DNA from: Stereum hirsutum FP-91666 SS1
Lineage: Eukaryota; Basidiomycota; Agaricomycetes; Russulales; Stereaceae
Length of the DNA: 64,000 bases
Reading direction: 5' to 3'
NCBI RefSeq assembly: GCF_000264905.1
Contig: NW_006763132.1
Location: 2,454,719-2,518,718 of the forward strand
The position numbers and the translations under genes are program-made. The stretch's first letter is position 1; every line of letters starts with the position of its first letter. Under the pieces are notes generated by a model that saw nothing but the letters and a program-made list of their open reading frames with translations, was not told the origin of the DNA and ran no database searches. Shown piece after piece: positions 36,115-48,373 of this stretch.

Positions 36115-37928
36115 ATGAGCGGTCTTTCTGAGTCGCAGAACCATGCGTATTCGTGGCACCAGGTGAGTGGAGGTCTTGGCTCTCGAAGAATGCTTATTGA
36201 CTCGTGTGCTGCAGTCTCACGACCAGGTAGGCACTGCTTCCCTGATAAATTTTGACATGGGGGTTGGTCTGATGGCTACAATAGGCGACAGTGCTTTTAC
36301 TCGTACCATACGAGACGGTGGAGGATGAGCTAGAGGTGTGCACAAATCGTCTAGATAGAGTGCTTGGATGCGTACTGACTCAAAGAACAATAGGTCGTCA
36401 TCGAACGGAACCATATTGTGGCGGGTGTACGTGGGCAAGCGCCGGTGGTCAAGGTTCGTATTCTACAGTATTACACGCATGTTCACTGGTTATAGTCGAC
36501 TAACTGAATTAATGGTAATGTAGGGTCGATTGTATGGCGATGTCGACACCAACACTTCCGTCTGGCAGCTCGAGCCGCGAACCTCGCATCTCTCATCCCG
36601 CACCCGTACTACATCTACCACCTCTACCGGCTCAAATCAATCCTCATACGCGTACATCTCTGAGCCCGACATCTCCAGCAGTTTCGCTGCCTCGCTCGAC
36701 AGCAATCCCACCTCCGATACGGACGAACCTGGCCTCACAACAGGCTCTCCCGCACTGTCTTCCCCCATCTCATCCGCAGACGAGCGTGTAGGCTTCGCAG
36801 CTATACATAGGCGCAGGCGTAGACCATTAGGCACTTCGTCAACTCAATCGCGAGCCGCCTCTCCGCGATATGTAGCCGGAAGTCTCGCTTCATCGTCCAT
36901 CTCTTCCGAGTCGTTGCATGGGTCGAAGTCGGGGAGACTTTTGACCATACATCTAGAAAAGGCCGACCCCGTCATCTGGCCGTCTTTGATCGTAGGGCCT
37001 ATATCGGATACGCTATCTCAGTCACTATCGAGCTCGTTGGGACTGGGCGCGAGAGAGGAGAAGGAGGGGATGTTCGACATGGATCCTACCAGCTTGGTGT
37101 TGCTGGGTTCGGACTCACTGGATATTCGACAGGATTCCGAAGAGGCATTCGAATATTTTCTGTGGGTCTTTTGTTCTGCTACCTGCACACCCTCGTATCA
37201 TTGACGAGAGTACCCATTCCAGGCGAGCCTGGAACCAAGCCAGCCTACCTTCCGCCACCATGCGACTCGTCACTCATTACGTCCCGCTCCATCTTCCCCT
37301 CGAAGCAACATCTGTTCAACCAGAACGCGGCACTCCAGCATACTATGCACAACGTCTCGGGGGCCCACTGTCCCTCGCGCAGCTATACCTCCAGGCCGGA
37401 CTACTCCATATCGAAGGCGCTGCCTCCGTTCTCCTCTCGTCTTCGTACTCTGGCCTGTCTTCGATTCGCATACCGCATTCGTCTGTGTATCATGAACGAC
37501 CAGAAACGGCTACAGAGGCGTGGAAGCGCGACCGTGAGAACGCACGGCAGTATTTCGAACGTGCGAAGTCGCTGTGCCCTAGTCTTGATGTTCCGAGTCT
37601 TCCTGCGGATAGAAGTAGCGGTGGCGACGATGAAGATGATATTCAACTCGTCATGCCGTCCATCGAGCTTCATCCCGCTCAAGAAAAGCATGAAGGTGCT
37701 CGCAGAAGACATGGCGAGAAGGAGGCGGAGGATGTCGTTACGTCAAACCCTAACGAGGACACGCGGACGAGGACGCGGACGAAGACGTTAGTGGACGGCG
37801 ATGATGATGGGCTGGATGGTGCTTGGTATCTCTATGTTCCTGGTTTGGTGGGTGCGGGTACGGCGTTGCTCGTTGTGGGAGTCCTTGGCGCGCTGAGCGT
37901 GTCGTCTTGGAGGAAGAGTCAGGGTTAG
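36115..37928 (+). CDS. CS (p23-like) domain protein with C-terminal membrane anchor
   Basis: The start MSGLSESQNHAYSWHQ splices to a 12-nt microexon (SHDQ), then to ATVLLLVPYETVEDELE, VVIERNHIVAGVRGQAPVVK and GRLYGDVDTNTSVWQLEP. This is a complete CS/p23 beta-sandwich, the fold of HSP90/HSP70 co-chaperones and NudC-like proteins. A long Ser-rich disordered linker follows, then a helical region (EEAFEYFLRAWNQASLP, YYAQRLGGPLSLAQLYLQAG). A charged stretch comes next, and the protein ends in one TM helix (YVPGLVGAGTALLVVGVLGA) followed by a short cytosol-like tail WRKSQG. The layout suggests a tail-anchored co-chaperone-like protein of the ER or outer mitochondrial membrane. The domain is clear; partner and membrane are inference. 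Confidence 0.75.
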
Positions 37929-39674
37929 TTTGGTGATTCACGATTGAATGTTCTAGGTGAATATTTGGTCTCGAGGTTATATTCTTCTTGGATGGACTCG
38001 TGATGTGTGTACGTACATGGCTCATGTTGTTGTTGCTTTAAACTGTATCGTTATCTGTGCTTCTGTTCGGTGGGTATCCTCAGTGATGAACATTGTCGAA
38101 ATAATGTGGTTGCGTTTCAGTCAGATGATTACGAATAAACTCAGAAGAGACATGCCCTTACGCGGGCTGTGACTGTTGCTAAAGCACGCAGCGGCTAATC
38201 TGCACGCTAACAGACGACTGTCTGATGTTCCGAAATATATTGTTTGGGAGAGGCTAAGCTGACCTAGTAAGGAAATGATTTCGCGACAAAGCGAATCGGT
38301 AGCCGTGCATGTACACGGTAGACATGAGTGGATAACACGCATACTAATTCTCGTTGACGTTTGCCTTCAACTTATCGTCTGCAGAAACCGCGCTGAACCT
38401 ACGTTCTCGGTCAGAAAGAAATAAAGTGCTTTGATTGTTGATGGTAGTAAAAGAGAAAGTGGAGGCTGGCTGAGGGTTGCGACGCTGGTATCGATGCACG
38501 GGAACTGAAGGTATGGAGTCGACTGTGATGAAATATATAGAGTGACAAAGAAATAGGTGCCTATGTGCATATCTTTTGACGCTTCGGTAAAAGGAGACAA
38601 GTATCCGTCGTAGCGGTGTGATGATATTCCTGCGCTGGCAATGCAGAATCAGTGAAGAGCTTGGGGCCGTATCGATGAATCAGATGTCGAGGGTTTGACG
38701 AGTCTCGAGAGGATAAAGAATACCCGAGATAAGAAGTAAATGCAGCTGGAATAACAGAAAATGTGCGGTGCCTCACAGACTGAGGACAAAGTCGTCACGA
38801 TGTAGGCTCTTGTAGGTCCGTCAAATCGATCTCATCCGCCATCTCAACATGCGAGGAACTCCGACGGGTGAGGTCACTTCATTATGGACCCTCAACGCCA
38901 TAAGGTGTGATATGTCCTGTTCTGGAGAAGAGAGTTTGTAAAGACGGCTCGCTGCGAACGATGAGATGATGGTGAGAGCATAGTTATCAAGATAGCAATC
39001 AGAAGGTGATCAGAGTCAGCAGATACGTGAGTCCCTGAGTACCACCGGTGCGGCGTTAAACATCGTTAGATCCTCAGGCCAGGGGCTGATACTGGTCAAG
39101 CATACGGAGGTAGGGCGATGAAGCTGGCGTGAACATAAAACCATACCACATTGCAGTCGAAAACAATAGGATCGATGTGGTATGCAGCAGTATGCCACAT
39201 AATAAGAGAGAATTTTGACAATGTTCTGATAGCCGAAGCACAGTCGCCATGTCCGTAAAGTTCAAAACGTCCCCGCCTGATGAGGGTTTCCAGAAAACAT
39301 GATAGCAAAGACGACCGGGCCTGTCCGAGGTTGCTGACAATAAAAAGTCCAAGAAAGGTAAGCGCGGAAGGGCTAGAAGGGGACCGGCGGAGGGGCTCGG
39401 TGGTCGGTGCGCGTCGTGGCGGGGAGTTTAGGGCAGGCGTTTTCACGCGTCGGTGGGGACCCACGAAGGGCTCGCGATGCCTCGTGTCTGTTTGTTTCTC
39501 CCGAACAGCGTCGTATCAAACAGCTGCCCGTCCTTTCCCAGCTGCCCCTCTTGCTCCCGGCCATCACCATCGACTCCCAATATTTGCTAACCGTGATCAT
39601 CACACCGCTCTCTTGCTTGCCTATTTTTTCTGGACGTAGGGCCCGCAACACTCGGTGCCCTCTTCGCGATCCTT
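37929..39674. other. Intergenic region, no gene seen
   Basis: About 1.75 kb without a supportable gene. Open frames on the minus strand (for example 39096-39464) are biased and unspliced, with no family resemblance. The right end is the promoter/5' UTR of the next gene, with C/T-rich runs around 39490-39670. Confidence 0.5.
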
Positions 39675-41474
39675 ATGCCTAACCCCCCAGTTCTCAGGCG
39701 CAACAACAACCACATACCGCGCGCCGCGTCCCCCCGCACTCCTACCTGCGGTTCTCCCGCTCAGCTCCCTATTTTTCTGGCCTCGCCCGGTAATAGGAAG
39801 AGCTCCGACAGCTGGACCAGCTCGAACGACCCTCGCGAGGAGATCGAGGCAGAATGGCAGTCTGAGCAGGTCCTGCTCCTCCTAAGGGTCTGCTTCTCTC
39901 CGATAAACCTTACCTACTGCCCCGTCTTACGCGTTTTCTCGCGTCTTACAGACTCTCGACGCCCTACCGTCTCATACGCTTACTCCTTACATCGGTCCTG
40001 TTCCTCCTTCCAACCTTCTCGATAAGTTGGCCAAAGGCGTCGTCGAGGCCAAAACTACGTCGGAATGGCCTCACTCCATTCGCAAGACGCGTTATAAACT
40101 TGTCGAGCTAGCTCGTCAACGCGCGAAGGAGGCTGTGCAAGAGGATGCGCGCAATGAGACTATCGCTGAGGAAGACGGCGACCACCGCGACGTTTTCCAA
40201 CCTACCACAAACACAGGCTCCAGAAGGCCCCTATACAGACAGTCCAGCATGGACTTCATGGAGTATGCCAAGATGGATCTCAGCACCACCGACCCTTACT
40301 CTCGGTATGTGTCTTGTCTACTCTGTTATGCTTATCTCGTGTTCGAACTGCTATGCTTTCTAGGGTACTCGAACGTCTGCAAAGGGCCGAGCACCTCCAA
40401 TCAGCCTCCGGTCATCACCCCTATTGCCGTCCCGGCGGACGTAGTTCCTATCCAGACTCGTTGCACCCTTCCACTCCCTCCTCAACTACCTTGAACTCGA
40501 CTCGTTCTGCGCGTAGTTCACGTAGCTCCTTGCGTCGCACGACCTCTACCCTGTCGATTTCTTCCACTGCACCTGATTGGTACGTAGGAGCCGATGCCGA
40601 GTGCGATCGCGAATGTGCTTCTCCAACCCGCTCCCGCTCCCGCCTTCGTAAACCACTCAAGCGCGCCCCGGACTTCGGAATCTCTCAGACCCAGTACGAC
40701 AAACCGACGGTCAAACAGAGAAACTCAACCGGTAGTAACTCTCTCTCGGGTTCCGACGAGGAAGAGAAGTTACGGTCCATGAAGGCAAAGAAAGCTCGGA
40801 CACAGAAACGAACTTCGGACGCTTCGTCTGTCGATATCTCCAGCCCGCGCGCTTGTCCCAAGTCTCCCGCAGATATCGTCATGGCTTCTCCCGGTACCTT
40901 CTCTGCCAGCAACGACCCCGTCAAATCCACGACCAGTCGGAAGACCAAGCAGCGGTCCTCCAACCCTTCTAAGTCCGCTGACATCCGTTCCGGTACACCT
41001 ACGACTTCACCGCAACAGCCTCGTGGTCGACGGGCTAACCTTCAACGGAACCCTTCCATTTTCGGCCCTGAATTGCCTAATCCGCAAATGACGCCTTCGC
41101 CACCGACGTCCGAGTACTACCCATCTCCCTTGATGCTCTCCTTGTCCCCTAAGAACTTCACCTCTCCCTCTCCCGCACCGAGCTTCAGTCCCACCTCGAT
41201 GAACTTCACCCCGAGTCCACGCTCGTCTTGCACGCCGACAAGGACGTTGAGACGGGTGAGGCAGACGGTGCTGAGGTCGCCTCGGAGGATCAGTTTTGGG
41301 GGTCTTTTGCCGTCAGCGGACGATGGAAACGTCCAGAACGCGAGTGAAATGTACGGGTCGTTCTTGCTGGAACCGGTAGAAATCAGGATGTCGAACGGGC
41401 GGGATGGTGGTGAGGAGAATCCCGAGGGGATTGGTCGTGGGCTGGGACTGGGAAGTGCGTTCCAGCTTCGTTGA
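39675..41474 (+). CDS. Uncharacterised Ser/Pro-rich, largely disordered protein
   Basis: Three exons. Exon 1 opens MPNPPVLRRNNNHIPRAASP and ends near EWQSEQVLLLLR. Exon 2 starts TLDALPSHTLTPYIGPVPP and contains LDKLAKGVVEAKTTSEWPHS and a helical, Arg/Lys-rich segment. Exon 3 starts VLERLQRAEHLQSASG and is almost wholly low-complexity, with many Ser-Pro and Thr-Pro sites. These would be candidate CDK/MAPK targets. The only region that looks folded is exon 2. I do not recognise the family. The reading frame is long and keeps phase across both introns, so the gene itself is well supported. Confidence 0.75.
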
Positions 41475-43450
41475 ACAGAGACTCATATATTACTCGGTAG
41501 GTGCCTGTGATCTACCGAGATTGTACACTGTATCAAGCATCAATATCTACTTGCGCTGTGATTTTTTTCTTTTTTTATTCTCTTCCAGCGCGTTAGAGTA
41601 GACCTTTGACTCGCTCCTCACTTCAATCTCTTCTGCTTATTTCTTTTTTTCACCGCCGGTTCAACATTTTCTTTTCGCTGTTCTGCTTTTGTTTTTCTTT
41701 GTTTTTGTCTTTGTTTGTGTTTGCCTTGAATTTTCTTGAATTTGTTCGAACCTTCGTTGACCGGCTGGTTCACGTTCCTTACTTTCTTGCTTTCCCCTCT
41801 TCTTTCTTTTTTCGTTTCTACTTGCTTGCTTGTTTCATTCTTACTTCGCTTGCGAGTGCTTATCCTCGCGCGTTTTCCCCCCTGTCAGTTTGCTTGTTTT
41901 TTTCTGCCCGGTCACACTTTTTACGTTGCTTCTTTGACCGGATGTCCATAACACTCTTTTATTCCTCTGCTTTTGCTTCTCTCGTACATACATAACTCAT
42001 AAAATCTTTTCACCCGCTTACCCTCTTCCTACCCCTCCTGCCCTCAATTTCGACAGAGACATCGAAACCTATCTCCACTCATGCACGACGCCTCTCTTAC
42101 CTTTATTACTGGGAGCGTCGTTCCCCCTTGACTTTCCCTTAACCTTCGGAAACGACCCTCTTCGTTGGTAGGGGGTGTATCACTACCTTCATCTACCGGT
42201 GTGGTCTTGCAGCTACACCCTTACGTTATCCTTATCTCCAACATGTCCTCAGACACTTGTGCGCACTTCTGCTTCCTTATTCTATTTGTGCGCTCTTGCC
42301 GCCTTTCTTCCTTTCCTTGACTGTACAACAAACTTCTGTGCCCTGTCCTTTCTCGTATACATATCTATCCCCTTACGGTTCGTAAACTTTCTTTTCTTGG
42401 TTTCTTGTTTCTCTTTTCACTTTTCCCTCTTCCTTTCCTGTTCTTGTTTCCCCCCAAGCCGACCCTCTATCACCTTCGACCTGCATCCTACAACTCCGGA
42501 CCCGTCAACGGCTTTCGAATCGATCTGGATGCACGTCTCGCACAACGCTACCACCGATAGTCTTCGCGAGGTCCTCATTCAAATTCGGAATCCGTTGATA
42601 CTCTACTCCACCGCGCCTTCCTCGTCAATCGAATCCAGGAGCTCCCAACCATCGCGATGTCCATGGTCGCTATTCCTGGTCGAATATCACACAATTCTTG
42701 GCTCCCCTGACGTTCCTGCTCTGGCGATTGTTCTTTGGTTCTTTGTTCGTTGTACATATTTCTTCCCTTCGCCTTTGCCATATTGCATTGGAATGTACAG
42801 TGTACTCGTGTAACCAACTTGTCCTTCTCTTTCTCTCCTTTCATCGAAGATCTTGATTTCTGTCCTCAATTGTTCTTCTGGCTTGCCTCAACCACCGTTC
42901 CGTCCATTCTCTCTTCCATCTTCATCTTTCCGAGCAGGCCGTGTATTGACTATCTCCATTCATTTGTCCGCGTTCTTGTTGTTCTTGTTCACTGCTGCCG
43001 GGTTCAGGCTTGTGCGCAGGACCCCTCCCACTTTCATCATTCACATTTCCACCTGCTCGTGTATTGAATAGTATCCATTTTCCTTTCTTCGTTCCCTTGA
43101 GTCCCTGTTTGGGTCCCGTGCACCCCACCCATTAGGCGTGCGTGTCGTTGTTACGGATCTCAACAAGGCTCGGGTTGATTTTTCGTTTCCTCTTCGTGTC
43201 TTTTGTTTCGAATCGGAATGTATGTACATAAACAAGCTGAAATTTTCACCTTCTTTTTCGATCTTCTTTCTTGTGTTGAAATCTTTTGCTCTTGTACGCA
43301 GAATTGAATCGATGATGCGTTGTACATTGTAATTTCACCGGTCGACGTTTGCGGGACGCTTTCGACATTGACGAAAGGAGGACAAAGGACCACCTCGGTG
43401 AGAGCATCGAGTCATTTATGTGCCACGGTGGCGTAGTTAAACTTAGATCG
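41475..43450. other. Pyrimidine-rich non-coding tract
   Basis: Nearly 2 kb of the + strand is dominated by T and C, with long runs of TTTC/TTCTTT-type sequence. Open frames are Phe/Leu/Ser-rich and have no domain. The left part is probably the 3' UTR of the preceding gene. Composition resembles the first 1.2 kb of the window. Confidence 0.5.
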
Positions 43451-43478
43451 GCGCACCACGTGTCACCACGTGGGGCGC
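43451..43478. promoter_or_regulatory. Imperfect palindrome with two CACGTG E-boxes
   Basis: Left arm GCGCACCACGTG, 4-base spacer, right arm CACGTGGGGCGC. The arms are inverted repeats with a single mismatch. Each contains a perfect CACGTG bHLH site, and the two sites start 10 bp apart, one helical turn. It is followed by a CT-rich, promoter-like stretch to about 43650, but I cannot name the transcript it would serve. Confidence 0.5.
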
Positions 43479-45278
43479 ACCACATTAACCGGAAGTTTCC
43501 GGGCCCCGTTGTCTTGATTGGTTGTTGACTTACCACCTTGATCACCTCGAGCTCTTTCTCCTCTTGAGTTTCACTTCACCTTTTACCACCTCGACTCCCA
43601 TCAGAGAATCAACCCTGCAGCAAGTATATATATTCTCATTTTATCTGTACCTATCAGCGTCGTCTGCGTCACTGCATCCGAAGACTCCGCCGGGGAGGTC
43701 GGCGCAGTGAGCTGCACTGCTTTGGCCTTTCATGCACGTCGTCGACTTCGAGGGCCTCGCTTGCCTACGTATTATTACTCGAGCGCAGGTAGGCCTGATC
43801 CTCCTGACGTAGCGCACTTCTAATTTATGGATTGGGGATCTTTATGGCGATGTAAAGTCGGTCCCGCATGCAGCTGCGCAAGTTGTGCTGCCACCATACG
43901 AGCGTTATTCCTGAAGCTAGGGCTCAAGCTTCTGTTAGCGGAATCTCTGATTGGTTTTCCGTCGTCTAACCAAAAATACAGACGTCATCCGCTGATCACC
44001 ATATAGCTCCTATGCAATGAGGCTCACATATCTTGCGTCTAGTCAAACTGGATAGTTCCTTGTACTTCTGCTGCGCGGCGGAGCAGCCCTCTATGCGCTT
44101 CTCCGCTGCGATCATAGCCTGACCATACCTGCAGTGCGGAATGTCGGGCTTCGGCACCGCGAGCCTATGTACTCCCCCGTTTTGGCCATTTCATGTTAGG
44201 GCTGGAAGTGATCACGTACGAAAGCGGGAATCCGGTGCTTTTGACGCTTTTCAAGTTCATCTTTCTCGCTTATACAAATCATGCCTGCGGGCACGAGTTG
44301 TAGTTCGAGTGAAATTGCAATTCAAGGCGGCTCATAGGCCATGAACGAATACCTCTCAGGCAGAGCCAGTACTCGTCTCGACCTCAAAGACTCCAACATC
44401 GTTGCGCAGTCATAGCGTCGAGCCTGTCACTCTGTGATCCTGCATGATGTACAGGTTTTTTTGCGACTTCCTCGAACTGTGAGAGGCTGTGTACCAGGCG
44501 CTGCGACTGGCCAACCTTGACGATATAGAACTCGTGAATACGCACTTCCGAACTAGGACGGCTGGCGCGGTTCTTCTCAAATTTTTCTTCGCTTCATGGT
44601 AGCCGCGTATGAGTCTAGCCATTGAGCTAGTCGTCTGTTCAATTATGCTTGTTTTTCTTCCCCAGCGTGCAATATATGGGCTCCAACGCTGCAGCGACCC
44701 AGAATCGAAGCATGGCTGACCTTTATGAAGACGTAACCGTCCGCATAGCCCCCCATCACTCGCACAATCCATCCTCTGCCCACTGATGGAATCGAAGCGG
44801 TAAATGTCCGATAAGACGCATCGTACCGTCGTCTATCGTTTACCACGCAGACTACGCCCGCGGCTGGTGGGTTTGAGATGGCTTGATGTCGACCTGACCC
44901 CAAACGCCATTCGTCTGAAGCTAGTAGACGACGGCGACCTCATACTACCAAGTCCAGTACCAGACAGACGGTTCAACTATTCATTGTCAAATTGCCTCGT
45001 CGTGGTGGCGGGTTCTCACTGCGCAGAAGCACCTTCGATCCCGAAGAGGGCAACTTGTGGATAGCTGGACACAGTTTCGGCACGAGAGCAGTTTTGCCTC
45101 AGGTACTACCATTCGCTGGACTCGAGGGACTATAAGAACTGCATCCTCTCGCCAATATGACCCCATCACCGGTCGACTTTCTTTCCTCTCCTGCTTCATA
45201 TTCTATTTCGCCTTACATCGTTACGAACATTCTCTTTCTCCTTATTCGTTTTTCCGCCTCATCTTACATCTTGTACCG
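43479..45278. other. Intergenic region, possible small relics
   Basis: No intact gene is supported. A short frame beginning at ATG 43732 (MHVVDFEGLACLRIITRAQ) meets a GTAGGC donor, but I cannot follow it further. On the minus strand around 44400-45060 some frames look coding-like (VRIHEFYIVKVGQSQRLVHS) but are interrupted. The right end is the promoter of the multicopper oxidase. Confidence 0.35.
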
Positions 45279-48200
45279 ATGCGACACAGTACACTCTTTG
45301 TCCTATGGCCGGCCCTCTTGGCAGTGGTGTCTGCTCAGAACTCTACTACTTCGGCCGCCACCACCACTGCATCTGCTCAAAATGTGACCGCAGCCACCGC
45401 CACCCCTGTCCCTGCGTTTTCTAGGTCTACTTCAGCCGACTATTCCATCATGACCACGGTCACCATGTCATCTGGTGGACCACAACCTAGTTGGCTTCCC
45501 GAAGCGTACGTTCTCCTAACTCACAACTATTCCGCACGTCAGTGTGCTAAAAGATCTTGGCATGCAGACCTCTCGACGATCAACCAGCTGTTGCTCCTGG
45601 GGCCTCGGCATATGTCTTGAACAGTTCTTTCAGCATAACCGACACACCCGTTACTCGGTCGTACGACTGGGCGCTCGCGTACGTTGACACAGTGCCATTT
45701 CCTGATTTGCATCTCACCATAGTTTTCGCCAGCGCTCGCACTGGTACACCTGATGGCTACAACCGCACTCTCTTAACTATCAATGGTCAGATGCCGGGAC
45801 CATTGGTAGAGGCGAATGAGGGCGACACTCTCATCTGTGAGTCCCCCCTTCCTTGCCCCTTGTCATCTACAGTCAACCCTCTGATCGTGGAATATGTTCA
45901 GTCAACATCACAAACAATCTGTCGAACGAAACTACATCAATTGTAAGTGATCGTGTCCTTATTACTTCCGCTTAGCTCATGCAGTTCGCTCTAGCATTGG
46001 CACGGGATGTACCAAAACGGCACTGCTTTCATGGATGGCGTTCCTGTGAGTATCAATATTGAACGTTCGCTTCCGGAAGCTTACTGACTTCCCTTTGCTC
46101 CCAGGGCGTTTCGGCTGTCAGTCACAACAGATGTATTTTAACGGCTTGGACTTCTTGCTCACTGTTCCCTTGTACTTCAGTGTCCCATTCAACCCGGTCA
46201 AAGCTTCGTCTACAATTTCACACTGACGCAATATGGCACGTAGTGAGTATTTTGACATTTGCAGTATGTTGAGCTCGTCATTGATTCGCGTTGCCTAGCT
46301 GGTACCATTCGCATTCCTCGGTTCAATACACGGACGGTATCCTCGGGGTAAGAAGACCCTCACAGTCCGAGCCCCTGTACTCACGCTGACTGGATGCACA
46401 CTAGCCTTTGATCATACACTCCACCGAAGACCCACTTGTTCTCGGCACAGACTTTGACGAAGAGCAAGTGCTGCTTTACCAGGATTGGTACCACGAACAA
46501 GCTGTAAGTCGTTATCTGCTCTTTTGAGTAGGCATTCACACTCATCCCTCGTCAGGCCAATATCGTCACGGAGCTCCTGTCTGTAGATGGATATGATGGC
46601 ACTGCTGCTGCTCCTTCGCCACAAAGCGGTCTCCTCAACGGTGAAGGCATGTTCAATTGCTCCGCCATCGCTGATACGGATAGTACGGAGTGCACGGACA
46701 CGTCTTACCCTGAGATTACCGTCACCGCGAACGCGAAGACACGCTTCAGACTCATGTGCGTCCTTATTTCTCGTGATCGTGGCGCTCTCGTGTCTCATTT
46801 CTGTCTTGTTGTGCAGCAATGGCGGTAGTCACGCTCAATTCTGGTTCTCTGTCGACAACCAGTACGTCCATATCTACGTTGTTTCGGTCCTCATTCTGAC
46901 TCGTATCCTCTTCAGCACGCTGTCCGTCGTTGAGGCGGATGGCACAGTAGTATCTGGGTCAGTTTCTGTGGATCTGCACTATGACTGCAAAGTCTCCTCG
47001 GGCTAACGCATAGTTTCTTCAGTGCCGACTCTATCCACCGCGTTCCTTTCCATAACGGCCAACGGGTAGATATGATCTCAACTTCGTATTGACATGCTTC
47101 TGACCCTTCTCCATTCTCTAGTACTCTGTGATCATCGACACGACGGTCGGGTCAGAGGGTGATAGCTTTTATGTTCGCGGGGTCATGAATACCAATTGCT
47201 TCGCAGTGTACGTCGTTTCTCGCTGTGTACAGATAAAGATACTCACCCTTGGGCCTCCCTAGTGTCGACGACAACCTCAACGCCACTACCTTTGCCGTCA
47301 TGCGATACGGTTCAAACAGTACTGGTCTTCCTGCAGACTCTGTCGATTGGACGGACACTTTGACCACCGACTGTATCGATCTGGACGACGACGTACTCGT
47401 CCCCGTAGTGTCTAAGGACGCACCGAGCACGGTTGACCAGCGAGCTGCCTTCGACTCCGAGTTCGGTACGGTCGTGTACTCGGACGTGACCTACAATCGG
47501 TTCTTGGTCAATGATACGTCCTACACGAACTACATCTACCAACCGCTGCTGGAGGCCGTAGCTGCCGGAACGGACATCAACTCGACCGATGTGGTACGTG
47601 ACGTTCTGACAATGTTGTATACTATTTGTTCACGCCGTTTTCACATCTTTGACAGTCTAATGTCGTTTTCGATGACGATGTTTGGAGTGGAGATATCATT
47701 GTGAGTCTTGGGCTATTCTCACAACCATGGTGCGGGTTTGACTGATGTACTGGCAGATCAACAACCTCGACGCTGCGTTGGATCATCCATATCATTTGCA
47801 TGGAAACGAGGTATGTACCCTACGGTCTCGCGTCCACCCGAAGACCATGCCTAATTGTCTCCTTCCAGTTCTTCATCGTGGCCCGCGGCTCTGGTAGTCT
47901 CAGCCTGGACGACGCTGACGGAATCACCTACAACACTAGCAACCCTGTTCGGAGAGACACCCTCGTCATCCCTGCCGACTCTTACGCCGTCCTTCGCTTC
48001 GCTAATGATAACCCTGGTGTATGGGTGATGTAAGTACTTGCATTCCTCGCTGATTTGAATGTATTTGCTCACCTCGATCTATAGGCACTGTCACATTGCG
48101 TGGCATCTGGCCGAGGGTTTCCTTGGTGTCGTCGTCAGTAGACCCAATGCCATCGCCGCTCTCGACTTCCCCGACTCTATTCAAGAATCGTGTGATGCTC

Positions 48201-48373
48201 GTCCGAGCTTCATTTCGGCCTTGACTACCGAGCCTGGTAGAAAGCGCAACCAGATCGGCTCTCCGGCTCAGCTTGGCAGGAAGGAGGCGCGCGCCGACGG
48301 TTTCGATGCGCGGCGCCTCGCCAGAAGTGCACACCATTGGGGCAGGAAGAGGTTCGGTCGCTCTAGCATATAG
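45279..48373 (+). CDS. Secreted multicopper oxidase (laccase-like)
   Basis: Predicted secreted copper oxidase using O2 to oxidise phenols or metals. The signal peptide is MRHSTLFVLWPALLAVVSAQ. All four copper motifs are present: HWHG at 45995-46006; WYHSH (46300-46314) in the signature GTYWYHSHSSVQYTDGILG; HPYHLHGNE at 47784-47810; and MHCHIAWHLAEGF near 48085, holding the T1 Cys. The residue in the axial T1 position appears to be Phe, not Met. There are many introns, and one exon is only 12 nt (GVSA, about 46105-46116). Total is about 690 residues, longer than usual (500-600). The extra length is a Ser/Thr/Ala-rich segment after the signal peptide and a basic C-terminal tail of some 60 residues. 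Several N-glycosylation sequons occur. Laccase versus ferroxidase cannot be settled from motifs alone. Confidence 0.88.

Noticed and set aside
41606..42813. Phe/Leu-rich frames that look like membrane proteins
   Set aside because: Hydrophobicity comes from the T-rich tract. There is no start context, splice structure or family motif.
44400..45064. Possible GIY-YIG/T5orf172-like gene on the minus strand
   Set aside because: Only a weak resemblance in one short frame; no consistent exon chain.
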